Part shown: positions 1-8,383 of the stretch, piece by piece
How the letters are laid out: the number at the start of each line of letters is the position of its first letter
Position numbering within the stretch: the stretch's first letter is position 1
NCBI RefSeq assembly: GCF_004959925.1
Contig: NZ_SPUW01000002.1
Span: 868,001 to 932,000 of the forward strand
DNA length: 64,000 bases
Direction of reading: 5' to 3'
Source: Pseudooceanicola onchidii
GTDB lineage: Bacteria; Pseudomonadota; Alphaproteobacteria; Rhodobacterales; Rhodobacteraceae
Notes under the pieces: model-generated
Told to the model about the DNA's origin: nothing
The model's input: the letters and a program-made list of their open reading frames with translations, nothing else
Database searches by the model: none
Made by a program: the position numbers and the translations under genes

Positions 1-1
1 C

Positions 2-301
2 ATGGGAGCGACCTTTCTGCATGGCGCGGCGGTGACGATTCACAAGGCGCAGGGGTCGCAGTGGCGCGATGTGCAGGTCTTTGCCCCCGATCTTTACGCC
101 GCCGCGCGGGTCGGGCGGATCGAGGCCGGGCAGCCGCTGTGGAAGCGGCTGGCCTATGTGGCGATCACCCGGGCCGAAACGCGGCTGATCTGGGTGGTGC
201 GCAACCGGCTGGCGAAACCCTCGGCGCCGCTTGGGGTCGAGGATCTGCTGGCGGCGCCGGTCGCGCCGCTGGAGCTGACGGCAGAGGGGGGAGAGGCATG
301 A
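2..301 (+). CDS. RecD-like / UvrD-type ATP-dependent helicase, C-terminal fragment
   Basis: The window opens inside this gene, so only the last 99 codons are visible and the 5' end is missing. The visible part carries the C-terminal helicase signature of the UvrD/RecD superfamily: TIHKAQGSQW (the 'hKxQG' motif of RecD-like enzymes), then LAYVAITRAETRLIWV, which matches the conserved 'YVAiTRA' motif VI containing the arginine finger. The likely role is an ATP-driven 5'-3' DNA helicase in repair or a RecD2-like function. Its stop overlaps the ATG of the following SDR (ATGA), so the two are probably co-transcribed. The exact subfamily cannot be decided from this fragment. Confidence 0.8.
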   Translation: MGATFLHGAAVTIHKAQGSQWRDVQVFAPDLYAAARVGRIEAGQPLWKRLAYVAITRAETRLIWVVRNRLAKPSAPLGVEDLLAAPVAPLELTAEGGEA

Positions 302-1017
302 AGAGCATCCTGGTGACCGGGGCCAGCGACGGCATCGGCCGCGCGACGGCCGAGCTGTTTCTGGACCACGGCTGGCGCGTCGGCGTGCTGGCGCGGCGCG
401 GGGAGGTGCTGGAGGAGGTCTTCGGCGGGCGCGAGGGGGCGGTGATCCTGCCCGGTGACGTGACCGACGAGGGGGCGGTGGACGCGGCCTTTGACAGGTT
501 CCTGCGCGCGGCCGGACGGATCGACGTATTGTTCAACAATGCGGGGATGTTCGGGCGGGCGGATACCATCGACGGGATCACCCTGGCCGAATGGCGCGCG
601 GTGGTGGACGTGAACCTGACGGGCATGTTCCTGTGCGCCCGGGCGGCCTTTGGCCGGATGCGGATGCAGGATCCGCAGGGCGGGCGGATCATCAACAACG
701 GGTCCATCTCCGCCCATGTCCCGCGCGAGGGGTCGCTGGCCTATACGGCGACGAAACACGCGGTGACGGGGATGACGCGGACGCTGTCGCTGGATGGCCG
801 GGCCTTTGACATCGCCTGCGGGCAGATCGACATCGGCAATGCGCGGACCGAGCTGTTGCAGGGGATCATCGACCAGAACCCCGACAACCCGCCGCCGTCG
901 ATGGATGTGGCCCATGCGGCCCAGTCGGTGCTGCACATGGCGGAACTGCCGCTGAGCGCCAACGTCCAGTTCATGACCGTGATGGCGACCAAGATGCCCT
1001 ATATCGGGCGGGGCTGA
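298..1017 (+). CDS. Short-chain dehydrogenase/reductase (SDR)
   Basis: A 239-residue classical SDR. It has the N-terminal Rossmann glycine motif TGASDGIG, the NNAG motif, a serine in NNGSISAH and the catalytic YTATK (YxxxK). It is therefore an NAD(P)-dependent oxidoreductase, probably cytosolic; the substrate cannot be told. The ATG at 298 overlaps the helicase stop by four bases. A longer upstream frame exists but is out of character and overlaps the helicase, so 298 is chosen because the protein then begins directly with the fold (MKSILVTGA). The stop overlaps the next gene by one base, making a tight three-gene unit. Confidence 0.88.
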   Translation: MKSILVTGASDGIGRATAELFLDHGWRVGVLARRGEVLEEVFGGREGAVILPGDVTDEGAVDAAFDRFLRAAGRIDVLFNNAGMFGRADTIDGITLAEWRAVVDVNLTGMFLCARAAFGRMRMQDPQGGRIINNGSISAHVPREGSLAYTATKHAVTGMTRTLSLDGRAFDIACGQIDIGNARTELLQGIIDQNPDNPPPSMDVAHAAQSVLHMAELPLSANVQFMTVMATKMPYIGRG

Positions 1018-1382
1018 TGCGGGATCTGGCGGATCTGGCGGGGCGGCTGCTGATCGCGCTGCTGTTTTTGGGCGGGTTTGCGCAGAAGCTGGGGGATCCC
1101 GGCCCGGTCGAGGCGATGATCCGGTCGGTCGGCCTGCCGGGGTGGTTTGTCTGGCCTGTGGCGGTCTTCAACCTGCTGGGGGCGTTTTGCCTGGTGCTGG
1201 GGCCGCGCGTGCGGGTCTGGGCCGTGCTGCTGGCCGTCTACTGCGTCTTCACCAGCTGGTTTCACTGGCAGCTGCGCGCCGATCCCTGGCAGGTCACCAT
1301 CGTCGTGAAGAACTGGGCCATCGCCGGCGGGCTGCTGGTGCTGGCGGCGCAGGGGCCGCGGCGCTTCGTGCGGTGGCGATGA
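1017..1382 (+). CDS. DoxX family membrane protein
   Basis: A 121-residue integral membrane protein with about four hydrophobic segments (roughly residues 8-25, 43-60, 65-82 and 98-115). It contains the DoxX-type pattern near the N terminus (LLIALLFLGGFAQKL) and a central helix ending in FHWQL. DoxX proteins are small inner-membrane proteins linked loosely to redox or sulfur metabolism; the function here is unknown. The start codon shares its A with the stop of the SDR gene, which suggests translational coupling. A short palindromic repeat copy lies just behind the stop. Confidence 0.75.
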   Translation: MRDLADLAGRLLIALLFLGGFAQKLGDPGPVEAMIRSVGLPGWFVWPVAVFNLLGAFCLVLGPRVRVWAVLLAVYCVFTSWFHWQLRADPWQVTIVVKNWAIAGGLLVLAAQGPRRFVRWR

Positions 1383-1388
1383 CAGATC

Positions 1389-1421
1389 GCCTCCGGCGGG
1401 AGTATTTCGGGCAAGATGAAG
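1389..1421 (+). repeat. Short dispersed repeat, copy 1
   Basis: This 33-base segment (starts GCCTCCGGCGGGAG, ends GCAAGATGAAG) recurs almost exactly, in inverse orientation, at 16599-16631. It lies in the gap between the DoxX gene and the convergent hbd gene. GCCTCC/GGCGGG can pair in part. It appears to be a short version of the larger palindromic repeats at 10884, 11053, 20295 and 50179. Confidence 0.7.
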
Positions 1422-1458
1422 CGGAGGCCGACCCGCTGCGGGGTCGGCGTGCCGTGGT

Positions 1459-2334
1459 CTAGCGGGTCGGGACCGGCGTTTCGCCGCGATAGTCGTAGAA
1501 GCCGCGCCCGGTCTTGCGGCCCAGCCAGCCGGCCTCGACGTATTTCGTCAGCAGGGGGCAGGGCCGGTACTTGGTGTCGGCCAGGCCGTCGTGCAGCACG
1601 TTCATGATCGCGAGGCAGGTGTCGAGGCCGATGAAATCCGCCAGTTCCAGCGGGCCCATGGGGTGGTTGGCGCCAAGCTTCATCGCCTCGTCGATCGACC
1701 GGACGTTGCCGACCCCTTCGTAGAGGACATAGACCGCTTCGTTGATCATCGGCACCAGTACGCGGTTGACGATGAAGGCCGGGAAATCCTCGGCCGAGGA
1801 GGCGGTCTTGCCCAGGCGGTCCACCACGGCGTGGCAGGCCTTGTAGGTTTCGTCGTCCGTGGCGATGCCGCGGATCAGTTCGACCAGCTGCATCACCGGC
1901 ACGGGGTTCATGAAGTGGAAGCCCATGAACTTTTCGGGCCGGTCGGTGCGGGATGCCAGCCGGGTGATCGAGATCGAGGAGGTGTTGGAGGTCAGGATCG
2001 TTTCGGGTTTCAGCGCCGGGACGAGTTCCTTGAAGATCGCGTCCTTGACGGTTTCGCGTTCGGTCGCGGCCTCGATCACCAGGTCCATCTGGCCCAGGTC
2101 GGTGAGCGTCAGCGTCGATCCGATCCGCGACTGGGCGTCGTTCTTGGCCTCTTCCGTGATCAGGCCCCGGCTGACCTGGCGGCCCATGTTCCGGTCGATC
2201 TGGGTGACGGCACGGTCCAGGGCCTCTTGCTTGATGTCCGTGATCATCACGTCATATCCCGCAAGCGCGCAGACATGGGCGATCCCGTTGCCCATCTGGC
2301 CTGCGCCGATCACGCCAATCGATTTGATCTCCAT
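1459..2334 (-). CDS. 3-hydroxybutyryl-CoA dehydrogenase
   Basis: A 291-residue NAD-dependent enzyme that oxidises or reduces 3-hydroxybutyryl-CoA/acetoacetyl-CoA in butyrate, PHB or beta-oxidation metabolism. The N terminus has the dinucleotide-binding motif GAGQMGNGIA. Further in are TSNTSSISI, the family block MGFHFMNPVPVMQLVE with the catalytic His, and the C-terminal domain NRVLVPMINEAV. Length is typical of single-domain HBD (about 280-290). The ATG at 2334 is preceded by AAGGAG about ten bases upstream; an in-frame upstream start at 2448 would add 38 non-conserved residues and was not used. It stands alone and is convergent with the DoxX operon. Confidence 0.93.
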   Translation of the reverse strand: MEIKSIGVIGAGQMGNGIAHVCALAGYDVMITDIKQEALDRAVTQIDRNMGRQVSRGLITEEAKNDAQSRIGSTLTLTDLGQMDLVIEAATERETVKDAIFKELVPALKPETILTSNTSSISITRLASRTDRPEKFMGFHFMNPVPVMQLVELIRGIATDDETYKACHAVVDRLGKTASSAEDFPAFIVNRVLVPMINEAVYVLYEGVGNVRSIDEAMKLGANHPMGPLELADFIGLDTCLAIMNVLHDGLADTKYRPCPLLTKYVEAGWLGRKTGRGFYDYRGETPVPTR

Positions 2335-2477
2335 ACCGGTCTCCTTGTTCGTCGCGCGTACAGTGGCCAAAGCGGCCGCTGGCCGCAAGTGCCGACCATT
2401 TGCGATGAATGCAAGATTTAGGGACTTCGTAAGGTTTGCGCGGCACAAGGTTCGACGGGTGACTTGTGGTGGGTATC

Positions 2478-3341
2478 ATGACCTATGAACGACTTGAGCA
2501 GGCGGGGCTTGATTATTACCCGTGTCGGTACAGCGGATCGCGGATGCTGTTTCGCGGACCGAAGGCGGATCGGGTGGGGCCGCATGTTCTTTATTTCGGG
2601 GGCACGGCGACATACGGAAAGTTCATCCCGCGTCCCTTCCCGGCGCTGATCGAATCGCGGACGCATCTGCAAAGCGTGAACCTTGGCGCGGTGAATTCGG
2701 GTCCGGACCTGTACCTGAACGACGCCGATCTTTTGGCCATGACCGAAGGGGCGGCGGCGACGGTGGTGCAGATCACCGGGGCGCCGAATCTGACCAACCG
2801 GTATTACAGTGTGCATCCGCGCCGCAACGACCGGTTCCTGCAGGCGTCACAGTTGCTGCGGACGGTGTTCCGCGATGTGGATTTCACGGGCTATCACTTT
2901 ACCCGTCACATGTTGCAGGGCCTGCAGGATCTGTCGGCGGACCGGTTCGCCATCCTGGTCGAGGAACTGCAGGAGGCCTGGGTCGGGCGCATGACCTCTC
3001 TGCTTGCCGCGATCCGGGGGCCGGTGGTGCTGCTGTGGCTGGCGGACAGGCCCGTGCCGGACGTCGCGTCCCCCATGGATCCGGTCGAGGGGCAGGGAGA
3101 GCCGCTGTTCATCTCTCGGCCCATGGTCGATGCGCTGCGCCCGCATGTGGCCGCCGTGGTCGAGGTCACGGCCAGCCCGACAGCCCGGGCGCTTGGATCC
3201 GAAGGCATGGTCTATTCGCAGATGGAAGCCGCGGCGGCCCATTGCCAGCTGGGGGTGAGGGCGCAGGTCGAAGCGGCCGAGGCCCTGGCGCCGGTGCTGT
3301 GTGATCTGGTGCCGAAGGGACGCAAGGCGCGGCTTAACTGA
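2478..3341 (+). CDS. DUF6473 family protein
   Basis: A 287-residue protein I recognise as the DUF6473 type common in Rhodobacteraceae. The start block contains LDYYPCRYSGSRMLFRGP, then YFGGTATYGKFIPRPFP, NLGAVNSGPDLYLND and a C-terminal stretch with VTASPTARA. It has no signal peptide and no obvious membrane helix. The fold may relate to sulfotransferase or SGNH-like sequences, but I see no clear catalytic motif, so no function is assigned. A GTG at 2466 would add four residues; the ATG at 2478 is preferred because family members begin close to MTYE. The neighbouring downstream LuxR-type regulator on the same strand is a recurrent arrangement in this group (recollection). Confidence 0.75.
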   Translation: MTYERLEQAGLDYYPCRYSGSRMLFRGPKADRVGPHVLYFGGTATYGKFIPRPFPALIESRTHLQSVNLGAVNSGPDLYLNDADLLAMTEGAAATVVQITGAPNLTNRYYSVHPRRNDRFLQASQLLRTVFRDVDFTGYHFTRHMLQGLQDLSADRFAILVEELQEAWVGRMTSLLAAIRGPVVLLWLADRPVPDVASPMDPVEGQGEPLFISRPMVDALRPHVAAVVEVTASPTARALGSEGMVYSQMEAAAAHCQLGVRAQVEAAEALAPVLCDLVPKGRKARLN

Positions 3342-3353
3342 TCCGGGGCGTAT

Positions 3354-3378
3354 GTCGCATCGGATAAGGTGATGCGAC
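3354..3378. promoter_or_regulatory. Perfect inverted repeat upstream of the LuxR-type gene
   Basis: GTCGCATC (3354-3361) and GATGCGAC (3371-3378) are perfect 8-base inverted arms with a 9-base spacer. The site lies 12 bases after the DUF6473 stop and about 68 bases before the likely start of the regulator. There is no T-run behind it, which argues against an intrinsic terminator. It could be an operator for the LuxR-family protein or another dimeric regulator; this is inference. Confidence 0.5.
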
Positions 3379-3445
3379 CACAAGATTATTGCCAGCCGGT
3401 ACACCGGGTCCTACCAATATAGGGCAGGGTAGCGAAGGGTGTGAC

Positions 3446-4204
3446 GTGCTGGCAGACAAGGCCCGAGGGCTGGAAGATCTGACCGACCTCGAGTCGATCT
3501 GGACCAAGGTTCAGGCCATTCTTCGTGCGGAAGGCATCGACTTTGTCATCTACCTGTCTGTCGAACAGGATTTCACGGCGCCCCAGCTGCTGACCAATGT
3601 GCCCGAGATCTATGCCGGGTTTCCGCCGCAGGAGGATCCCTTCCTGAGCCACTGCTGCAACAGCTACCGGATCACCATGACCGGGGTCGCCTATCTGCCC
3701 GAGCATGATTACCTGCCAGAGAAGGCCAAGGCGTTCATCACGCGCGCGCGGCAGACGGGCTTTGAAACCGGCCTCGGCATCCCGATGCGGTTGCAGGGGA
3801 CGTCGCGCTTCGGCGGGTTCAACCTGGGCAGTCGGCTGGACCGGAATGCCTTCGAGGCGAAGATCCTGCCGAAGCGCGAGGAATTCCGGCTGTTCTGCCT
3901 GCTGGTCCACCGGCGATTGGAAGAGCTGATGCAGGCTCCGGGCATATTGGACGGCGAATTCTCGCGCCTGATGATCGCGCCGGATCATGCCGAACTGTCC
4001 GCGCTGACCCCGCGCGAGCGCGAGGTGGCCTATCTGGTGGCGCAGGGGTACAGCCGGAAGGAATGCGCGCGGGCCTGCGACATCTCATTGCACACGGTGT
4101 CGGATTACCTGAAGTCGATCTATGCCAAGCTGGGCGTGAACGATCGGGTGCGGCTGGCGCAGATGTTCTTTTCTGCAGGGGCCGGGAACGAACAGGCTTC
4201 GTAA
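3446..4204 (+). CDS. LuxR-family transcriptional regulator (autoinducer-binding-like domain + HTH)
   Basis: A 252-residue regulator. The N-terminal 170 residues resemble the autoinducer-binding domain (IYAGFPPQEDPFLSHC with a conserved DP, and GFETGLGIPM with the conserved glycine). The C terminus is a LuxR-type helix-turn-helix: LTPREREVAYLVAQG, then YSRKECARACDISLHTV and YLKSIYAKLGV. Aromatic positions that normally contact the acyl-homoserine lactone appear changed, and no luxI is visible, so it may be a 'solo' regulator with an unknown ligand. The GTG at 3446 is chosen (GAAGGGTG just upstream); a TTG at 3389 in the same frame would add 19 unlikely residues. Confidence 0.8.
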   Translation: MLADKARGLEDLTDLESIWTKVQAILRAEGIDFVIYLSVEQDFTAPQLLTNVPEIYAGFPPQEDPFLSHCCNSYRITMTGVAYLPEHDYLPEKAKAFITRARQTGFETGLGIPMRLQGTSRFGGFNLGSRLDRNAFEAKILPKREEFRLFCLLVHRRLEELMQAPGILDGEFSRLMIAPDHAELSALTPREREVAYLVAQGYSRKECARACDISLHTVSDYLKSIYAKLGVNDRVRLAQMFFSAGAGNEQAS

Positions 4205-4376
4205 TTTCCAAGCTTTGAGGTAAAGTGGATCAACTTTGACCGTCGTGTCCGACGCCGTCACGGCTATCCCCCCTATTCAGGGGGGTGTACCGGATGTGTC
4301 TTCCCCTGCATTCTCGAACATGGAAAATCAGTGCGGCACACTGCCGTTTTGAATCCGAGTGTTTTTTATCATGTTT
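4205..4376 (+). ncRNA. Candidate small RNA or long 3' UTR
   Basis: No convincing protein-coding frame lies between the luxR-type stop and the terminator at 4377. The stretch holds two further hairpins: CCCCCC/GGGGGG (4268-4273 / 4280-4285, loop TATTCA) and CGGCA/TGCCG (4334-4338 / 4342-4346) followed by TTTT. A TTGACC hexamer occurs near 4237 but no good -10 is found at the right distance. Together with the strong terminator directly behind, this looks like a small RNA gene or a structured 3' UTR of the regulator. Low confidence. Confidence 0.35.
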
Positions 4377-4415
4377 GGCTCGTCCCTAGTGAGTGGGGGA
4401 CGGGCCGTTTTCTTT
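4377..4415 (+). terminator. Rho-independent terminator, plus strand
   Basis: A ten-pair stem, GGCTCGTCCC (4377-4386) with GGGACGGGCC (4397-4406, one G-U pair) and a ten-base loop, is followed by GTTTTCTTTT. The nearest plus-strand gene ends 172 bases upstream, so it ends either a long luxR 3' UTR or an independent small transcript. Confidence 0.7.
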
Positions 4416-4444
4416 TCGGGGGGGCGCTTTTGCGGGGTCGCATG

Positions 4445-4471
4445 AAAAAGGCCCGCCGAAGCGGGCCTTTT
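4445..4471 (-). terminator. Rho-independent terminator of etfBA
   Basis: Read on the minus strand, GGCCCGC-TTCG-GCGGGCC forms a seven-pair stem with a stable UUCG tetraloop, followed by TTTTT. It lies about 40 bases behind the etfA stop. The A-rich other flank also gives TTTT on the plus strand, so it could act in both directions. Confidence 0.88.
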
Positions 4472-4512
4472 CAGGTCTGTCGGCTGGGGCGTGTCGCCAC
4501 GCCCCGACCGGA

Positions 4513-5439
4513 TCAGAGCTTTTCGGTCAGGGCCGGGACGGCTTCGAACAGGTCGGCGACAAGGCCGTAGTCCGCGACCTGGAAGATCGGGGCCTCTTCG
4601 TCCTTGTTGATCGCGACGATGACCTTGCTGTCCTTCATGCCCGCGAGGTGCTGGATCGCACCCGAGATGCCGACGGCGACATAAAGCTCGGGGGCGACGA
4701 CCTTGCCGGTCTGGCCAACCTGCCAGTCGTTCGGGGCATAGCCCGAGTCGACAGCGGCACGGGATGCGCCAACGGCGGCGCCCAGCTTGTCGGCAAGGCC
4801 TTCGATCAGCGCGAAGTCGTCCTTCGAGCCCACGCCACGACCGCCAGAGACGACGATCTTGGCCGAGGTCAGTTCCGGGCGGTCCGAGGCCGCCATCGAA
4901 TCCTCGACCCATTCGGACAGGGCCGGATCCTCGGCGGTGGCCGCGTCGGCAACCGAGGCAGAGCCGCCGTCACCGGCTGCGTCGAAGGTCGAGGTCCGGA
5001 AGGTGATGACCTTCTTTTCGTCCTTCGATTTCACGGTCTGGATGGCGTTGCCGGCATAGATCGGACGCTCGAACGTGTCGGCGTCGACCACGGCGGTGAC
5101 GTCGGTCAGGATCATGACGTCCAGCAGGGCCGCGACGCGGGGCATGATGTTCTTCGCGTCGGTCGTGGCCGGGGCCACGATGTGCGAATAATCACCGGCC
5201 AGCGACACGATCAGCGCCGACACGGGTTCTGCCAGGCGGTGACCATAAAGGGCGTCTTCGGCGACCAGCACCTTCGACACGCCCGCGATCTTGGCGGCGG
5301 CTTCACCGGCGGCCTTGGCAGATGCGCCGACGGCCAGAACCGTCACGTCGCCCAGGGCCTTGGAGGCCGAGACGGCCTTGGCGGTGGCGTCCAGCGCCAG
5401 TTCGCCGTCGTTGACTTCGGCAAGCAGAAGAACGGCCAT
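4513..5439 (-). CDS. etfA: Electron transfer flavoprotein alpha subunit
   Basis: 308 residues, the normal length of the family. The large subunit of the soluble ETF heterodimer binds FAD and passes electrons from acyl-CoA, dimethylglycine and sarcosine dehydrogenases to ETF:quinone oxidoreductase. The FAD-binding C-terminal domain is clear: [23 protein letters not shown], then the ETF-alpha signature [17 protein letters not shown] and [14 protein letters not shown]. The start shares one base with the etfB stop, so translation is coupled. A good partner for the dimethylglycine dehydrogenase-like protein at 8384 and for fatty acid oxidation. Confidence 0.97.
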   Translation of the reverse strand: MAVLLLAEVNDGELALDATAKAVSASKALGDVTVLAVGASAKAAGEAAAKIAGVSKVLVAEDALYGHRLAEPVSALIVSLAGDYSHIVAPATTDAKNIMPRVAALLDVMILTDVTAVVDADTFERPIYAGNAIQTVKSKDEKKVITFRTSTFDAAGDGGSASVADAATAEDPALSEWVEDSMAASDRPELTSAKIVVSGGRGVGSKDDFALIEGLADKLGAAVGASRAAVDSGYAPNDWQVGQTGKVVAPELYVAVGISGAIQHLAGMKDSKVIVAINKDEEAPIFQVADYGLVADLFEAVPALTEKL

Positions 5440-6197
5440 TACACGATCCCCTTCTCTTTGAGTTTCGCAACCAGCGTGTCGACGTCCGGCACCATTTCGC
5501 CCGCGCTGCGCGCTTCGGGTTCAGAGGTCTTCACGATTTCCAGACGCGGAGAGACATCGACGCCGTAGTCGTCGGCGGTCTTCTCATCCAGCGGCTTTTT
5601 CTTCGCCTTCATGATGTTGGGCAGCGACGCATAGCGCGGTTCGTTCAGGCGCAGGTCGGCGGTGACGATGGCGGGCATCTTGACCTTGATGGTCTGCAGG
5701 CCGCCGTCGACTTCGCGCTTCACGACAGCCGCATCGCCGTCGATGTCCAGTTCGTTCGCGAAGGTCGCCTGGGACCAGCCCAGCAGGGCCGCCAGCATCT
5801 GGCCGGTGGCGTTCATGTCGTTGTCGATCGACTGCTTGCCCGCGATGACGAGGCCCGGGGCCTCTTCGTCGATGACACCCTTGAGGATCTTCGCGACGGC
5901 CAGCGGTTCGATATCGGTGTGCACGTCATCGGCGGCCACGACGAGGATCGCACGGTCAGCACCCATGGCGAGCGCGGTCCGCAGGGTTTCCTGCGCCTGC
6001 TTGACGCCGATGGAGACGACGACGACCTCTTCGGCTTTCCCGGCTTCTTTCAGTCGGATGGCCTCTTCGACGGCAATCTCGTCGAATGGGTTCATGGACA
6101 TCTTCACATTGGCAAGATCGACACCCGATCCGTCCGCTTTGACGCGAACTTTCACGTTGTAGTCGATCACGCGTTTGACAGGCACAAGCACCTTCAT
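5439..6197 (-). CDS. etfB: Electron transfer flavoprotein beta subunit
   Basis: 252 residues, typical of EtfB, the AMP-binding small subunit. It begins [19 protein letters not shown] and contains [17 protein letters not shown], the nucleotide-binding stretch MGADRAILV and the 'recognition loop' region around [14 protein letters not shown]. It is the first gene of the etfBA unit, whose promoter must lie in 6198-6427. TTGACC with an imperfect AT-rich hexamer is present on the minus strand there, but I cannot fix the promoter. EtfB and EtfA overlap by one base. Confidence 0.97.
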   Translation of the reverse strand: MKVLVPVKRVIDYNVKVRVKADGSGVDLANVKMSMNPFDEIAVEEAIRLKEAGKAEEVVVVSIGVKQAQETLRTALAMGADRAILVVAADDVHTDIEPLAVAKILKGVIDEEAPGLVIAGKQSIDNDMNATGQMLAALLGWSQATFANELDIDGDAAVVKREVDGGLQTIKVKMPAIVTADLRLNEPRYASLPNIMKAKKKPLDEKTADDYGVDVSPRLEIVKTSEPEARSAGEMVPDVDTLVAKLKEKGIV

Positions 6198-6427
6198 CTG
6201 CGGTCACTCCCTTTTGCAAATTCCCGGGGCAACGCGGATTCGCGCTGCCCGTCTCAGCGGTGTTGATATAATCTTGCAAAGCGATCGGACAGGTCAAAAG
6301 CGACGTGACGCCGCGACGACTCGTCGCGAAATTCCGGCTGGCGGCGCAATTTTTCGCAGTGCGGAAAGGTGTAGCGCTATCGGAATCGCGACTATCATGT
6401 TGGCGAATCATACAGTACGGGGTGCCC

Positions 6428-8248
6428 ATGAAGCTGAGATCATTCCTGTTTGCCGCCACCCTGCTGTGCGGACCGCTGGTCGCCCCGTTGCAGGCACAGC
6501 AGGCCGCCGATGCCATCCCGCCCGAGATGACGACCGACCTGTCGGCGCCGGTGACCGATCCCGGACTGCGGGCATCGCAGCTGCTGAAGTCCGCCGGGCG
6601 TCCGGCCAAGGCGGGGCAGTGGATGATTTCGGCGGCGCATCCGATGGCGGTGCAGGCGGGCGCTGACGTGCTGCGCGAAGGTGGTTCGGCTGCGGATGCG
6701 ATGGTTGCCGCGCAGGCGATGCTTGGACTGGTCGAACCGCAAAGCTCGGGTCTGGGCGGCGGCGGGTTCCTTGTCTTCTATGATGCCGAACTGGGCGAGG
6801 TCTTCACCCTCGACGGCCGCGAAACCGCGCCGCTGGATGCCACGCCGACGCTGTTCCAGGTGGATGGCGCGCCCATGGGGTTCTTCGATGCGGTTGTCGG
6901 CGGGCTGTCCGTCGGCGTGCCGGGCACACCCGCGCTGATGGAGGCCACGCACGAAAGATGGGGCCGCAAGCCCTGGGCGCGGCTGTTCACCCCGGCGATC
7001 CGCGCGGCGCAGGATGGGTTCCCGGTCTCGGCCCGGCTGGCGGCCATGGTCGGTGTCGATCGCGACAGGCTGGCCGTGCATCCGGTGACGGCTGCCTATT
7101 TCCTGCCGCTTGGCGAACCCGTTCAGGCGGGCGACCTGCTGCAGAACCCGGCCTATGCCACCAGCCTCGAGGCGCTTGCGGAAAGCGGATCGGCCGCGTT
7201 TTACGACGGGCAGGTCGCCACGGCGATCGTGTCGGCGGTGCAGGGCGCAGCGCAGCCGGGGATGCTGAGCGAATGGGACATGCGCAACTATACCGTCAAG
7301 GAACGCGACCCGGCCTGTTCCGTTTTCCTGAGCTTTGAGGTCTGCGGCATGGGCCCGCCGTCTTCGGGCGCGGTGGCCGTGGGGCAGATCCTTGGCCTGA
7401 CCGAAGCCTTCTATGCCGAACTGGACCAGCCGCTGGCCGAGGTGCTGCGGACCCCCGGGAAGCGCGACGATTTCCTGACGCTCTGGGGCAATGTCGGGCG
7501 CATGGCCTTTGCCGACCGGGGCCGGTACCTGGCCGACAGCGACTATGTCCCGGTGCCGGTGCGGGGCCTGCTGGACCCGGCCTACCTGGCACAGCGCGCC
7601 GCTCTGGCGTCGGACATGTCGGCCATGGCCGAGGTCGTGCCGGGCCAGCCGCAGTTCGATCACGCGCTCAACTGGGCCGATCACGAGGGGCGGGCGCTGC
7701 CCTCGACCACGCATATCTCGATCGTCGACAGCTATGGCAACGCGCTGTCGCTGACCTCGAGCGTCGAGAACGCCTTCGGGTCACGCGTCATGGTGGGCGG
7801 CTTTCTTCTGAACAACCAGCTGACCGACTTTTCCTTCCGCTCGCACCGCGACGGCGTGCCGATCGCCAACCGGGTCGAACCGGGCAAGCGGCCGCGGTCG
7901 TCGATGTCGCCGACCATCGTGTTGCAGGACGGCAAGCCGGTGCTGGTCGTCGGATCGCCGGGCGGGTCGCGGATCATCGGCTATGTGGCCGAATACATCC
8001 TGCGGGTGCTGGGCGAAGGGCAGGGCGTGCAGCAGGCCGCCGCCGCACCCCATGCAGTCAACCGCTTCGGCACCTATGATTTCGAGGTCGGGCCGCAGGG
8101 CGACACGATCGCGCAGGCCCTGGCCGAGCGTGGTTTTGAAACCCGCGTGACGGGGATGAATTCGGGCCTGCACGCGGTGATGGTGACGCCCGAGGGGCTG
8201 CTGGGGGCCGCCGATCCGCGCCGCGAGGGGATCGCCTACGGCGAGTGA
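6428..8248 (+). CDS. ggt: Gamma-glutamyltransferase
   Basis: 606 residues, a normal GGT length. The protein is made as a precursor with a signal peptide (hydrophobic LRSFLFAATLLCGPLVAPL, cleavage near LQAQ), is exported to the periplasm, and cuts itself into large and small subunits. The nucleophile is expected at Thr427 in LPSTTHISIVDSYGNAL, matching the conserved T-T-H block. Other family blocks are SSGLGGGGFLVFY, NNQLTDFSF, GKRPRSSMSPT and VGSPGGSRIIGYV. It cleaves or transfers the gamma-glutamyl group of glutathione. The ATG at 6428 starts the signal peptide; the longer frame from 6305 is not supported. Confidence 0.95.
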   Translation: MKLRSFLFAATLLCGPLVAPLQAQQAADAIPPEMTTDLSAPVTDPGLRASQLLKSAGRPAKAGQWMISAAHPMAVQAGADVLREGGSAADAMVAAQAMLGLVEPQSSGLGGGGFLVFYDAELGEVFTLDGRETAPLDATPTLFQVDGAPMGFFDAVVGGLSVGVPGTPALMEATHERWGRKPWARLFTPAIRAAQDGFPVSARLAAMVGVDRDRLAVHPVTAAYFLPLGEPVQAGDLLQNPAYATSLEALAESGSAAFYDGQVATAIVSAVQGAAQPGMLSEWDMRNYTVKERDPACSVFLSFEVCGMGPPSSGAVAVGQILGLTEAFYAELDQPLAEVLRTPGKRDDFLTLWGNVGRMAFADRGRYLADSDYVPVPVRGLLDPAYLAQRAALASDMSAMAEVVPGQPQFDHALNWADHEGRALPSTTHISIVDSYGNALSLTSSVENAFGSRVMVGGFLLNNQLTDFSFRSHRDGVPIANRVEPGKRPRSSMSPTIVLQDGKPVLVVGSPGGSRIIGYVAEYILRVLGEGQGVQQAAAAPHAVNRFGTYDFEVGPQGDTIAQALAERGFETRVTGMNSGLHAVMVTPEGLLGAADPRREGIAYGE

Positions 8249-8383
8249 CCGCGCGGGTGCCGGGCCGCCGGACGGGTCGAAATCCGCCGCCACGTCGCTT
8301 TCCGCTCTGAAAATGTCGGCTGGACCGCGCGCCGTCCGTACGGGCTGCTAAACCGGGATCAGACCGCAGCGGAGACCCGATCC

